DNA of 64,000 bases from Microbacterium foliorum (GCF_006385575.1 NZ_CP041040.1:2542001-2606000), one strand, 5' to 3'. Positions 26,836 through 36,680 are shown, numbered from the stretch's first letter. A program made the numbers and translations. The notes: generated by a model from the letters alone, not told the origin.

Positions 26836-27489
26836 ATGTGCGCGAGTTACGGACTTGACCCCCGGTTCACCGACACCGAGCTCTTGGCCGCCGCCGATGA
26901 GGCGGTGCTCGACGGTCTCCGTGGCTGGGCCGAGCAGAACGCGCGCGAGACCGTGCGCCCCACAGGCAGGAATCTGCGCAACCTCAACCCGATCGTCGTG
27001 CAGCCCGAGGCCGAGCCCGTGCTCGAACCCGCCTGGTGGGGGTTCCTGATCGGTGGAGAGCCCTCGAAGTTCCCGTCGATCAACACCCGCTCCGAGCGCC
27101 TGCAGGAGCGCCCCGGCGGGTTGAAGACCCGCGCTCTCGTGCCGGCGACGAGCTGGTACGAGATGAAGAAACCCGAGCGCGTCTGGCACGAGTTCGTCGT
27201 CGACGACGGTGCGCTCTTCGGGATGGCGGCCGTCACCCAGCGAGGGCGAACGGCCGATGGCGAGTCCTTCACCTGCTACTCGATCGTGATGCGCCCGGCT
27301 CCCCCGCATCTCGCAGGCATCCACGATCGGATGCCGCTGCTGATCCCCGCGGCGCTGAGCGAAGACTGGCTGACCGCCGAGCCCACCAAGGAGATCATCG
27401 ACGAGGCGCTGCTCGCGGCGGCCGGGATCGACGAGCGAGTTCAGGCTGCGCCCCGCGCAGACGACAGAGGCGCGGATCGGCTGTTCTGA
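26836..27489 (+). CDS. SOS response-associated peptidase, HMCES/YedK family
   Basis: A 217-residue SRAP-domain protein that crosslinks to abasic sites in single-stranded DNA through its N-terminal Cys. Cys2 is exposed once Met1 is removed (MCASYG). Active-site motifs are INTRSE, TSWYEM and the histidine of IHDRMP. The start follows a -10 element, and the exact N-terminus matters because Cys2 is catalytic. It is followed 2 nt later by the MmcQ-type gene. Confidence 0.95.
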   Translation: MCASYGLDPRFTDTELLAAADEAVLDGLRGWAEQNARETVRPTGRNLRNLNPIVVQPEAEPVLEPAWWGFLIGGEPSKFPSINTRSERLQERPGGLKTRALVPATSWYEMKKPERVWHEFVVDDGALFGMAAVTQRGRTADGESFTCYSIVMRPAPPHLAGIHDRMPLLIPAALSEDWLTAEPTKEIIDEALLAAAGIDERVQAAPRADDRGADRLF

Positions 27490-27491
27490 GC

Positions 27492-27875
27492 ATGGACTCG
27501 ACACAGTTGGGCGCTGCAGCCACTGCGCGTGCCGAAGAGCTTCCCGGTGCGGCGCGCGACAACCCGTTCGGCCCCGAGTGGGACGTCTACAAGGTGCGAG
27601 GGCGTGTCTTCCTGCTGATTCCCCTCGACGGCACAGGGCGCGTGACGCTCAAGTCCCACCCCGACGACTCCCTCGCGTTGCGCGAGACGTTCCCCGACAT
27701 CGTGCCCGGCTATCACATGAACAAGAAGCACTGGATCACCCTGATGCCGGGGCCGTCGCTCGAAGAGGACCTCGTGACCGAACTCGTCACCGAGTCGTAC
27801 CGACTGGTGGTCGAGAAGCTCCCCCGAACGCAGCGTCCGGTCGACCCGGAGCTGTTCGGCCGTCCCGCCGGCTGA
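27492..27875 (+). CDS. MmcQ/YjbR-family protein
   Basis: A 127-residue MmcQ/YjbR (DUF419) protein with a double-wing DNA-binding-like fold. It has the typical core KSHPDDSLALRETFPDIVPGYHMNKKHWITL. The start is 2 nt after the SRAP stop, so the two genes form an operon. No biochemical function is established for the family. Confidence 0.85.
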   Translation: MDSTQLGAAATARAEELPGAARDNPFGPEWDVYKVRGRVFLLIPLDGTGRVTLKSHPDDSLALRETFPDIVPGYHMNKKHWITLMPGPSLEEDLVTELVTESYRLVVEKLPRTQRPVDPELFGRPAG

Positions 27876-27966
27876 GGCGGCCGGCCCACGGTATCCGCCG
27901 AGAGGATGACTCCTGACGTTCATGGAACGGTACCCAGGGGGGACGCGGGGGCGATGCGCCGGTCGA

Positions 27967-27972
27967 TAGCGT
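27967..27972 (+). promoter_or_regulatory. -10 element TAGCGT of the ABC exporter operon
   Basis: It ends 7 nt before ATG 27980. Confidence 0.45.
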
Positions 27973-27979
27973 CGTAGAC

Positions 27980-28891
27980 ATGATCACAGCAGAAGGCCTC
28001 ACGAAGAGATTCGGAGACAAGACAGCCGTCCAGGACGTGTCGTTCACGGTGCAGCCGGGCACGGTCACGGGATTCCTCGGGCCGAACGGCGCAGGCAAGT
28101 CCACCACGATGCGCATGATCGTCGGCCTCGACCGGCCGACCTCGGGCATCGCGACCGTCGGCGGGCGCGAATACCGCAAGCTCCGCGCCCCGCTCACCGA
28201 GGTGGGAGTGCTGCTCGACGCCAAGGCCGTGCACACCGGCCGCACCGCGCGCAATCACCTGCGTGCGATGGCGGCGACCCACGGCATCCCCGCATCCCGC
28301 GTGGACGAGGTCATCGATCTCGCCGGCATCGGTCCCGTCGCCCGCAAGCGTGCGGGCAAGTTCTCGCTCGGTATGGGACAGCGGCTCGGCATCGCCTCCG
28401 CCCTGCTCGGCGATCCGCACACGCTGATCCTCGACGAGCCGGTAAACGGTCTCGACCCCGAGGGTGTGCGCTGGGTGCGGCAGTTCGTCCGTCACGCCGC
28501 ATCCGAGGGACGCACCGTGCTGCTCTCCAGCCACCTGATGAGCGAGATGGCGCAGACCGCCGATCACGTCATCGTGATGGGCCGGGGGAAGGTGCTCGCC
28601 GACGCTCCGCTCGAGGAGCTCGTGCGCGCCTGGACCACCAACACGGTGCGCGTCCGCACGCCCCGAGCAGCCGACCTGGCTGCCGCGGTCGGCGGACCGT
28701 CGGTAGAGATCGTGAGCTCGGCTCCCGATCTGATCGACATCGTGGGTCTGCCCGCGTCACGCATCGGAGACCTCGCCGCGGAGCGCGGCATCCCCCTGCA
28801 CGAACTCACCCCGACCACCGGATCGCTCGAAGACGCGTATCTCGCCCTCACCGGCGACTCGGTCGAGTACCGCACCAAGGAGATCTCATGA
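27980..28891 (+). CDS. ABC exporter ATP-binding protein
   Basis: A 303-residue ABC ATPase of the antibiotic/drug or lipid export (CcmA/DrrA-like) class. Walker A is GPNGAGKST near residue 37, the signature FSLGMGQRLG near 130, and Walker B LILDEPVNGLDP near 150. A C-terminal domain of about 90 residues ends the protein. It overlaps the permease start by 4 nt. The adjacent two-component system suggests inducible export, as in peptide-antibiotic resistance modules. Confidence 0.93.
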   Translation: MITAEGLTKRFGDKTAVQDVSFTVQPGTVTGFLGPNGAGKSTTMRMIVGLDRPTSGIATVGGREYRKLRAPLTEVGVLLDAKAVHTGRTARNHLRAMAATHGIPASRVDEVIDLAGIGPVARKRAGKFSLGMGQRLGIASALLGDPHTLILDEPVNGLDPEGVRWVRQFVRHAASEGRTVLLSSHLMSEMAQTADHVIVMGRGKVLADAPLEELVRAWTTNTVRVRTPRAADLAAAVGGPSVEIVSSAPDLIDIVGLPASRIGDLAAERGIPLHELTPTTGSLEDAYLALTGDSVEYRTKEIS

Positions 28892-29697
28892 CCGTCCAGG
28901 CTCCTCCCCTCCGCCGTCAGCATGTCGACACCGGCCACCGTCTCTCGTTCGTCAGGGCGGTGCGCGGCGAGTGGATCAAGCTGGCCACTCTCCGATCGAC
29001 CTGGTGGTCGATCGGCATCGCGGCGATCCTCACGATCGGCATCGCCGTGCTCATCGCCCAGGCGATCGACATGCCGGGCTTCGAACCGATCCAGGCCGTC
29101 GTCATGCCGATCCAGTTCACGATGCTGCTCGCCGGGATCCTCGGCGCGATCTCGGTGACCGGTGAGTACTCGACCGGAATGATCCGCTCGACGCTCGCAG
29201 CCAACCCGAAGCGCGGATCCGTGCTGGGCGCCAAGGCGGTCGTCGTCGGTCTGTTCATGTTCGTGTCGTCACTGGTCATCTTCGCGGCAGCGGCTCTGGC
29301 GGTCTCCGCGGTCGTCGCCTCGCGTGATCAGGGCATCGACTGGGGCGACCCCGCAGCGTCGATCCTGCCCATCGTGGTCTCGTCGCTCGCGATGGCCGTG
29401 TTCGCCCTGATCGGAGTGGCGTTCGGTTTCGTCCTGCGCTCGGGCGCCGGAGCGATCGCCGCAACCGTCGGCCTGCTGTTCGTGCTGCCGATCGTCGCGA
29501 GCTTCTTCGCGGTCGCCGGCGAGGCCTGGGCCTGGGTGATGGATGCCGCGAACTACCTCCCGGTGGCCGCAGCCCAGAGTGCGATCCTCCCCGAGGGCGC
29601 TGCTCTCGAGGGCCCGGCCGCATATCTCACGCTCGCCGGCTGGGTCGCTGCGGGCATGCTCGCAGCCTGGGCCGTGCTCCGCACGCGTGATGCGTGA
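28888..29697 (+). CDS. ABC exporter permease
   Basis: A 269-residue membrane protein with about six helices. It belongs to the ABC-2 type, beginning with a cytoplasmic segment VRGEWIKLATLRSTWWS, which is typical of permeases partnering DrrA-like ATPases. ISVTGEYSTGMIRSTL is a conserved cytoplasmic loop. It is translationally coupled to the ATPase. Substrate unknown. Confidence 0.9.
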   Translation: MTVQAPPLRRQHVDTGHRLSFVRAVRGEWIKLATLRSTWWSIGIAAILTIGIAVLIAQAIDMPGFEPIQAVVMPIQFTMLLAGILGAISVTGEYSTGMIRSTLAANPKRGSVLGAKAVVVGLFMFVSSLVIFAAAALAVSAVVASRDQGIDWGDPAASILPIVVSSLAMAVFALIGVAFGFVLRSGAGAIAATVGLLFVLPIVASFFAVAGEAWAWVMDAANYLPVAAAQSAILPEGAALEGPAAYLTLAGWVAAGMLAAWAVLRTRDA

Positions 29698-29725
29698 CGC
29701 GAGATCGCGACACGATGAACCCGCG

Positions 29726-29731
29726 TAGAGT
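29726..29731 (+). promoter_or_regulatory. -10 element TAGAGT of the kinase gene
   Basis: It ends 6 nt before GTG 29738, so the kinase-regulator pair can be expressed apart from the exporter. Confidence 0.45.
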
Positions 29732-29737
29732 CGCCCG

Positions 29738-31003
29738 GTGACCCGCACGCGCAGCCGCAGCACCTCAGTCCGCGAGGACGAGGGGCTGCGGCTGCCGCGT
29801 CCCCCGGGCGTCCTGCGTCGTTTCTGGGCGCGGCATCCGGTGGTCGCCGATGTCCTGATCGCGCTCGTGTGCCTGTTGCTCTCGCTCGTTCCGGCCGGTG
29901 TCATCACCCGCGATCTTCCGATGCCTCTCGCCATCGGCGTCGCGATCCTGGTGCCCGCGTCGGTCGTCGCAGCCTGCGCGACGCTCCTGTGGCGGCGCCG
30001 TCGGCCGCTCGTGCCGTTCGTCGCATCCTTCGCGCTCGAGGCCGCGTTCCTGTTCGCGCTGCAGCCGATCGGCTCGCCGCTGCTGCTGGTCACCTGTTAC
30101 TCACTCGCCGTCTACCGGTCGTCGCGGGCCGCGTGGACAGGCTTCGGCATCGCCCTCGCGTCGCTCGCCGCGTTCGGCGGCCTGCTGGTGCTCTCCGGCG
30201 TCATCACTCTGCAGATCGCCGCGAACGCGGTCATCATGTCGCTCGTGCTCGGCCTGATCGGCACGCTCATCGGCGTCAACGTGGGCGGGCGCAAGCGCTA
30301 CCTCGCAGCCGTGATCGACCGCTCCCGTCAGCTGCTCGTCGAACGCGATCAGCAGGCTCAGCTGGCCGCGGCGGGAGAGCGCGCCCGCATCGCCCGCGAG
30401 ATGCACGATATCGTCTCGCACTCGCTCACCGTGATCGTCGCACTGTCCGAGGGCGCGGCTGCGACACCCGACCCGACTCAGGCGCGATCAGCGGCATCCT
30501 CCGCCGCCGAGACGGCTCGCAGCGCGCTCACCGAGATGCGTGCGATGCTCGGCGTGCTCCGAGCCGACGATTCGCCGCTGCCCCTCGCACCCCTCGAGCC
30601 GACGCCCCCTCAGGAGACCGTCGCTGCGGCGCAGCGAGCCGGCTTTCCCGTGTCGCTCTCGGTCACCGGAGCGGCCTCGCTCTCGCCCGCCCTGGCGCAC
30701 GCGGTCGGGCGCATCGTGCAGGAGGGCGTCACGAATGCCATGAGGCACGCTCCGGCGGCCACGTCGATCGAGGTGCGACTCGTGCACGCCGCGGATGCGG
30801 TGACCATCGAGATCGCGAACGACGGCGTCATCGGCTCTGTCGGGTCATCGGGGTTCGGCCTGCGCGGACTCGCCGAGCGCTCAGCGCACTCGGGAGGAAC
30901 GATCACCTCCGAACCCGTCGACGGCGGGCGGTGGATGCTGCGCGCCGAGCTCCCCACGACGTCACCGGCAGTGACAGACGGCGATCCGAAGGAGAGACCA
31001 TGA
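29738..31003 (+). CDS. NarL-type sensor histidine kinase
   Basis: A 421-residue kinase of the DesK/NarX HisKA_3 class. Several membrane helices fill residues 25-185. The phospho-His is in AREMHDIVSHSLTVIVAL near residue 223, and the ATPase has the G2-like GFGLRGLAERSAHSGG. GTG 29738 is chosen from the -10 spacing. The stop overlaps the regulator's start (ATGA). It probably senses something handled by the adjacent exporter. Confidence 0.92.
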   Translation: MTRTRSRSTSVREDEGLRLPRPPGVLRRFWARHPVVADVLIALVCLLLSLVPAGVITRDLPMPLAIGVAILVPASVVAACATLLWRRRRPLVPFVASFALEAAFLFALQPIGSPLLLVTCYSLAVYRSSRAAWTGFGIALASLAAFGGLLVLSGVITLQIAANAVIMSLVLGLIGTLIGVNVGGRKRYLAAVIDRSRQLLVERDQQAQLAAAGERARIAREMHDIVSHSLTVIVALSEGAAATPDPTQARSAASSAAETARSALTEMRAMLGVLRADDSPLPLAPLEPTPPQETVAAAQRAGFPVSLSVTGAASLSPALAHAVGRIVQEGVTNAMRHAPAATSIEVRLVHAADAVTIEIANDGVIGSVGSSGFGLRGLAERSAHSGGTITSEPVDGGRWMLRAELPTTSPAVTDGDPKERP

Positions 31004-31698
31004 CCGAGCCGATCAGACTGCTCCTCGTCGACGACCAGGCCCTCATCCGTGTGGGATTCCGGATGGTGCTCGACGCCGAGCCCGACATGATCGTGGTCGG
31101 CGAAGCCGCAGACGGGCACGACGCGATCGCCCAGGCGACCGAGCTGCACCCCGACGTGGTGCTGATGGACATCCGGATGCCGGGGCTCGACGGGATCGCC
31201 GCGACCGAGGCCATCGTCCGCCAGCACCCGCAGACCCGCGTGCTGGTGTTGACGACGTTCGATCTCGACGAGTACGCCTTCGGTGCGATCCGCGCCGGGG
31301 CGAGCGGATTCCTGCTGAAGGACGCCCAGCGGCACGAGATGATCGCGGCGATCCGCGCCATCCACAGGGGCGATGCCGCGCTCTCGCCACGGATCACGCG
31401 GATGTTGCTCGAGCATGTGACACCGACGCTCGGTGCGACGCCCGCTGCACCGCAGACGCCTGCGATCGACGACATCACGGCGCAGCTCACCGACCGTGAG
31501 CACGACGTCTTCGTCGAGATCGCGCGCGGACTCACGAACGCAGAGATCGCCCAGGCGCTGTTCGTCAGCGAATCGACCGTCAAGACCCACGTCGGCAGGA
31601 TCCTTTCGAAGCTCGGATCCCGCGACCGCATCCACCTGGTGATCCTGGCGCATCGTCTCGGTCTCGTCGACGACGATGCCCTGCCCTCCGATCCCTAG
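31000..31698 (+). CDS. NarL/FixJ-family response regulator
   Basis: A 232-residue regulator. The receiver domain (1-120) has VDDQ acidic residues, phosphoacceptor in VLMDIRMPG, and Lys in LLKDAQ. A LuxR-type helix-turn-helix follows (about 165-225), with LTDREHDVFVEIARGLTNAEIA and STVKTHVGRILSKLGSRDR. It is coupled to the kinase by a 4-nt overlap. Its likely targets are its own operon and the exporter upstream. Confidence 0.94.
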   Translation: MTEPIRLLLVDDQALIRVGFRMVLDAEPDMIVVGEAADGHDAIAQATELHPDVVLMDIRMPGLDGIAATEAIVRQHPQTRVLVLTTFDLDEYAFGAIRAGASGFLLKDAQRHEMIAAIRAIHRGDAALSPRITRMLLEHVTPTLGATPAAPQTPAIDDITAQLTDREHDVFVEIARGLTNAEIAQALFVSESTVKTHVGRILSKLGSRDRIHLVILAHRLGLVDDDALPSDP

Positions 31699-31715
31699 CT
31701 CGGGGCGGAGGGCAG
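31681..31715. terminator. Inverted repeat overlapping the end of the regulator gene
   Basis: CTGCCCTCCG and CGGAGGGCAG form a 10-bp stem around a 15-nt loop that includes the stop codon. There is no T-tract. It lies between convergent genes. Confidence 0.5.
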
Positions 31716-31726
31716 AACGAGGGGCC

Positions 31727-32680
31727 TCAGGCCTTCGCCGGGGTCCACTCCGAGACGCGGTTCAGAGCGTCGACCTCATCAGGGGCCAGATCGAGCCGCC
31801 CGCCGGCGAGGAGATCGGGAACCTGCTCCACCGCGCGAGCGCTCGCGATGGGGGCGGCGACCGTCGGCTGAGCACGCAGCCAGGCCAGTGAGGTCGCGGC
31901 GATCGATGCACCGTGCGCGTCGCCGATCTCCTCGAGGGTGTCAATGATCCGCAGCCCTGCCTCGGTCGCGTACTTCGCCGCGCCGGACGCACGCGGAGAC
32001 GCCTGCCCCTCGACATCGGCCGAGCGGTACTTGCCGGTGAGGAAGCCGCTCGCCAGCGAATAGTAGGGCACGAGACCGAGGTCGAACTCCTCGGCCACCG
32101 GGATGATCGTCTCCTCGACGTCGTTCCGATGCACGAGGTTGTAGTGCGGCTGCACGGCGACAGGAAGATCGACGCCCGTGCGTCGGGCGATCTCGACCCA
32201 CTCGCGGATGCGATCGGCCGAGTAGTTCGACACGGCGACGTGCCGAACCAGGCCGTCGTCGACGAGCCGCGCGAACGCGCCCACCGTCTCTTCGAGCGGC
32301 ACACTCTCGTCGTCGTAGTGGGCGTAGTAGAGGTCGATCGTGTCGACGCCGAGGCGAGCGAGCGAGGCCTCGGCGGCCCTGCGCACGTTCGAGGCCGAGA
32401 GTCCCGTGAACTCCGGGTGCTGGCTCACCTTGGTCGCGACGACGACGCCCTCCGGCATGCGAGACGCCAGCCACTCGCCGATGATCGTCTCGCTCACGCC
32501 TCCGGGGTTGCCGGGCACCCAGGCACTGTACACGTCGGCTGTGTCGATGAAGTCGCCGCCTCCGTCGACGAACGCGTCGAGCACCGCGAACGACGCATCG
32601 CGGTCGGCCGTCCAGCCGAACACGTTGCCGCCGAGCGAGAGGGGGAAGACGTCAAGATCACTGTGTCCGATACGAGTCAT
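31727..32680 (-). CDS. Aldo/keto reductase
   Basis: A 317-residue NADPH-dependent aldo/keto reductase with a TIM-barrel fold. Catalytic residues are seen in FIDTADVYSAW (Asp, Tyr), VVATKVSQ (Lys) and DLYYAHYDDES (His). The C-terminal cofactor-binding part contains VAAPIASARAVEQV. ATG at 32680 gives the canonical start MTRIGHSDLDVFPLSLG; in-frame codons upstream would add residues without similarity. Substrate not predictable. Confidence 0.92.
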   Translation of the reverse strand: MTRIGHSDLDVFPLSLGGNVFGWTADRDASFAVLDAFVDGGGDFIDTADVYSAWVPGNPGGVSETIIGEWLASRMPEGVVVATKVSQHPEFTGLSASNVRRAAEASLARLGVDTIDLYYAHYDDESVPLEETVGAFARLVDDGLVRHVAVSNYSADRIREWVEIARRTGVDLPVAVQPHYNLVHRNDVEETIIPVAEEFDLGLVPYYSLASGFLTGKYRSADVEGQASPRASGAAKYATEAGLRIIDTLEEIGDAHGASIAATSLAWLRAQPTVAAPIASARAVEQVPDLLAGGRLDLAPDEVDALNRVSEWTPAKA

Positions 32681-32837
32681 ACTCGGGACAACCCGTGACC
32701 TGCTCGCGTTATTTCGCGTGTGACGATGTGTGACATGTCGGAGCCCGTGCGGGCACCTGCGGGTGCAGCCCGACCACCGCGACCCGACCGCGCACGCGGG
32801 TGCTTCGTGGCCCGGACGTGGCATTGAGCGTGTTCGC

Positions 32838-32843
32838 TACAGT
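32838..32843 (+). promoter_or_regulatory. -10 element TACAGT of the AlgX-like gene
   Basis: It ends 7 nt before GTG 32851. Confidence 0.4.
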
Positions 32844-32850
32844 AAGCCGG

Positions 32851-34152
32851 GTGCACGGATACGCGGAACGCTTCGACTTCGACCGACAGACCATCAGTGG
32901 CTGGGTGTTCGACGCGGAGACGCAGGACAACCGGGATGTTCGCGTGGTCGCAACCTTCGACGGTGGCACCGTCGGGGAAACCAATCCGAGCGGCTCCCGT
33001 GGTGATCTGCGGAAGATCACGAGCCAAGACACGACGTTCTCCCTCCAGTGTTCACGACGAATCACCGCGCTCGATGTCGTTTCCGGCCGGCTAGTCGTCA
33101 CCGCACACAGCGACGGCAGATCGCATCCGATGAGCCTCGGGAATGACGGTCTCGCCGTCCTCAAAAAGGCTGCCGTCGAAGAGCTCGATGGTGTGTCCTC
33201 ACCCGCCCTGTGGTCTCGGGCTGAGCGTGACGCGGTGAAACCACAGGTCGAGGCGGGCAATCTGTCCCCCATGCTCCTCCCGGCAGGGTTGCCATCGACG
33301 GATGGGTCAGCGGTCATCGGGCTGCGCGGGCATCTCTTCCTCACCGGTGGGAGCAACTCTCTGCTCTCCCTCTACCATGAACCCGTCGACGACGCGCTCA
33401 TGTCGCGAGTCGACCGTTGGATGGACGTGCTCGACCAGCGACGAGAAGAATGCGACGCACGTGGGATGCGGTTCGTGCAGACCATCATTCCGGAGAAGCT
33501 GACCGTCCTGCGCGACGACGCACCTCTCGATATCGAGGGTGCGAGCCCCGTTCTCCAAGAGATCGAGAGCAGGCTGCGTGACGCCGACTTCTACGTCAGC
33601 GGCCTCTCCCCCTTCGAGCAGTGGAGCGATGTCGACGATCCGTACCTGATGACGGACACGCATTTCTCGGCGGTCGGCGCTCAGCGGATGTTCTCTGCCC
33701 TGGCCGCTCAGATCGACCCGCAGCTCGTGCCTCTCACGGACGCCGTTCGCATGTACCAGTTCAGGTATGCCGTCGGTGACCTCACCGGGCGCTTCGGGCT
33801 GCCCGTCTACTCGCGGATCGTCGAGCCGAGCGACGATGAGCTTGCCGCCTACGCGGGCGGCATCACGATGGTCGAGAAGCACTTCCCTGCCGAGGGTGGC
33901 ATGAGGGGCCGGCGGTTCCGGTGGACCAACAGCACCGCTCCGAGCCCGCTCAGGGTGCTCGTCTTCGGCAACTCGTTCTTCGGGACCGGCGACTTCGCCG
34001 GCTACCTGTCGTGGTGGGGAAAGCACCTGTTCCGAGAGTTCCACTTCCACTGGGGACCAGACGTCGACTGGGATCTCGTGGATGAACTGCGACCTGACGT
34101 CGTGCTGGGTCAGACGGTGGAGCGATTCCTCAACCGAGTGCCCGCGGTATAG
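32851..34152 (+). CDS. AlgX/AlgJ-like SGNH-hydrolase-fold protein
   Basis: A 433-residue protein with two parts. Residues 1-75 include RFDFDRQTISGWVFD, resembling a small beta domain found fused to glycan-active proteins. Residues about 140-430 resemble AlgX/AlgJ-type acetyltransferases, with the Asp-His pair in LMTDTHFSAVGA near residue 270 and the nucleophile loop VFGNSFFG, where GNS replaces the usual GDS. These enzymes O-acetylate polysaccharides, normally beside an MBOAT protein, but none is in the window. No signal peptide is evident. GC here is lower (about 62% in sampled lines) than in neighbours. Confidence 0.65.
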   Translation: MHGYAERFDFDRQTISGWVFDAETQDNRDVRVVATFDGGTVGETNPSGSRGDLRKITSQDTTFSLQCSRRITALDVVSGRLVVTAHSDGRSHPMSLGNDGLAVLKKAAVEELDGVSSPALWSRAERDAVKPQVEAGNLSPMLLPAGLPSTDGSAVIGLRGHLFLTGGSNSLLSLYHEPVDDALMSRVDRWMDVLDQRREECDARGMRFVQTIIPEKLTVLRDDAPLDIEGASPVLQEIESRLRDADFYVSGLSPFEQWSDVDDPYLMTDTHFSAVGAQRMFSALAAQIDPQLVPLTDAVRMYQFRYAVGDLTGRFGLPVYSRIVEPSDDELAAYAGGITMVEKHFPAEGGMRGRRFRWTNSTAPSPLRVLVFGNSFFGTGDFAGYLSWWGKHLFREFHFHWGPDVDWDLVDELRPDVVLGQTVERFLNRVPAV

Positions 34153-34160
34153 AGATCACA

Positions 34161-34195
34161 GGCCCGCATCCCCGGTGATTCCAGGGACGCGGGCC
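34161..34195. terminator. Bidirectional terminator
   Basis: GGCCCGCATCCC pairs with GGGACGCGGGCC with one mismatch, around an 11-nt loop, between the AlgX-like gene and the convergent tRNA-Thr. Confidence 0.8.
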
Positions 34196-34206
34196 TTAGT
34201 GCGTGG

Positions 34207-34279
34207 TGCCGACTACAGGACTTGAACCTGCAACCCCCGTATTACAAGTACGGTGCGCTACCAATTGCGCCAAGTCGGC
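34207..34279 (-). tRNA. tRNA-Thr (anticodon TGT)
   Basis: A 73-nt cloverleaf on the minus strand. Acceptor arms GCCGACT and AGTCGGC pair fully, the anticodon arm is CCGTA-CTTGTAA-TACGG, and the T loop contains TTCAAGT. The anticodon TGT reads ACA. CCA is not encoded. Confidence 0.95.
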
Positions 34280-34321
34280 GGGTGCCTCCCAGCTTAGCGA
34301 TGGGCGGCGGGCGGCGACGAA

Positions 34322-35290
34322 CTACGGCGCCGGGGTCTCCGCAGGTGCAGGCTCCGTGGTCTCGGTCGGCGCGGGAGTCGGAGTCTCGGTGGCGTAGTAC
34401 GCGTCGCTCGCGACCGTGAGCACGAACTGCGAGAACTCGCTCGGGTCGTCGAGGGCGCCGACGTAGGCCTCGCCGTTCACGACGATCATGGGCGCGGCAG
34501 TGAGCACGAGGTCGTCCGAACCGACGAGCGGGCCCTCCAGAGCACGGGACGTGGCTTCCTTCGCCCAGGTGACGTAGTCCTGATCCTCGATGCACGACCG
34601 GACGCTCTTGACGTTGTCCGAGCCGACCGCGCCCGCGATCGCGGCGAGCTCCTCGTCGGAGAAGCCGTCGGTGTTCACCTCGGGCTGGTCGTCGAGCAGG
34701 TCGTGGTTGAACGCATAGAACTGCGCGGGCGAGTGCGTCGCGACACAGGCCGCGGCCGCCGCCGAGCGAAGGGAGTACTTGGTGCCGTTCGAGCTCGCGG
34801 TGAGCAGCGCGACCGGGTGGTAGGTGACGGTCGCCGCGCCTTCGGAGATCCAGTTGACGAGCTGGCGCGCGTTCGCACGCTCGAACTCTCCGGCGTCGGG
34901 CGACAGATAGTCGACGTAGATGTGGATGTCGACCGTGCTCGACGTGGTGGGCTCCGGAGTCGGCGCAGCCTCACCACCCGCTTCGGTCTCCTCCGGGCTC
35001 GGGGGTGCGACGGTCTCGTCAGACATCGCCGACGCACTGATGTCCGAGACGAGGATGCCGTCGTCGTCCATGCCGCCCGGGGTGAGCTGAGGTTTCGACA
35101 CCTGCGCCGAGACAGCGAGGGTGATGGCGGTTCCGATGGCACCGACGGCGACGATGGCGATCGCGCCGAGGATGATCCGTCGCATCACGCGCGCCCTCGA
35201 CTGCTGGGCGTGCACCTTCTGGGCCTTCTCCCGCACAGCCTCACGCGTATTGCGAGTGCTGGGGACGTTCGGCGTCTCGTCGCTCGACAT
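34322..35290 (-). CDS. Membrane-anchored DsbA-like thioredoxin-fold protein lacking CxxC
   Basis: A 322-residue protein with a cytoplasmic N-terminus, one helix (about 38-60), a Pro/Glu/Thr-rich linker (about 75-118) and a DsbA-like domain (about 119-300). The domain starts VDIHIYVDYLSPDAGEF, where the redox CxxC would be expected but reads S-P-D-A. The cis-proline loop (TAAPMIVVNGEAYVG) is kept. Two other cysteines, in AAACVATH and RSCIEDQD, remain. It may be a chaperone or a divergent oxidoreductase using other cysteines. A Pro/Thr-rich tail ends the protein. Confidence 0.8.
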   Translation of the reverse strand: MSSDETPNVPSTRNTREAVREKAQKVHAQQSRARVMRRIILGAIAIVAVGAIGTAITLAVSAQVSKPQLTPGGMDDDGILVSDISASAMSDETVAPPSPEETEAGGEAAPTPEPTTSSTVDIHIYVDYLSPDAGEFERANARQLVNWISEGAATVTYHPVALLTASSNGTKYSLRSAAAAACVATHSPAQFYAFNHDLLDDQPEVNTDGFSDEELAAIAGAVGSDNVKSVRSCIEDQDYVTWAKEATSRALEGPLVGSDDLVLTAAPMIVVNGEAYVGALDDPSEFSQFVLTVASDAYYATETPTPAPTETTEPAPAETPAP

Positions 35291-35449
35291 CGTTCCTCTA
35301 GACAGTCTCAGGGGGGCAGGGTGGCCCCGGACGCCACTCGGGCGGCGAACGCCGCGAAAGGCGGCCGAGATCGATGTTAACCAGCCAGGCTGAGAAATAC
35401 CCAGATGGACGTGCTTCTGCCATACTGATTCCGACCCAATGAGGGGTCA

Positions 35450-35504
35450 CGGCGGATCGCTCCGCCGCTCTATCACTACGGATCGTCCGGCACGTACCTG
35501 CCGG
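35450..35504 (+). promoter_or_regulatory. Structured 5' leader of the MsiK/UgpC ATPase gene
   Basis: Two hairpins precede the ATPase gene: CGGCGGA-TCGC-TCCGCCG (35450-35467) and CCGGCA-N6-TGCCGG (35487-35504). The second ends 3 nt before the AAGGAG Shine-Dalgarno region. An RNA motif named msiK is known in actinobacteria upstream of this kind of gene; I could not verify that this leader matches its consensus. Confidence 0.4.
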
Positions 35505-35519
35505 TGAAGGAGAAACACA

Positions 35520-36623
<1,104 letters not shown>

Positions 36624-36635
36624 TCGGATCCACAG

Positions 36636-36680
36636 ACGCGGCGCGGGCTGACTTCGGTCGCCCGCGCCGCGTCTTCTTTT
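36636..36680 (+). terminator. Rho-independent terminator of the ATPase gene
   Basis: ACGCGGCGCGGGC and its perfect complement form a 13-bp stem with an 11-nt loop, followed by CTTCTTTT. Confidence 0.92.

Noticed and set aside
32838..34279. Genomic island inserted at tRNA-Thr
   Set aside because: There is no integrase, no duplicated tRNA end and only one gene of lower GC, so transfer of a single gene is the most that can be claimed.
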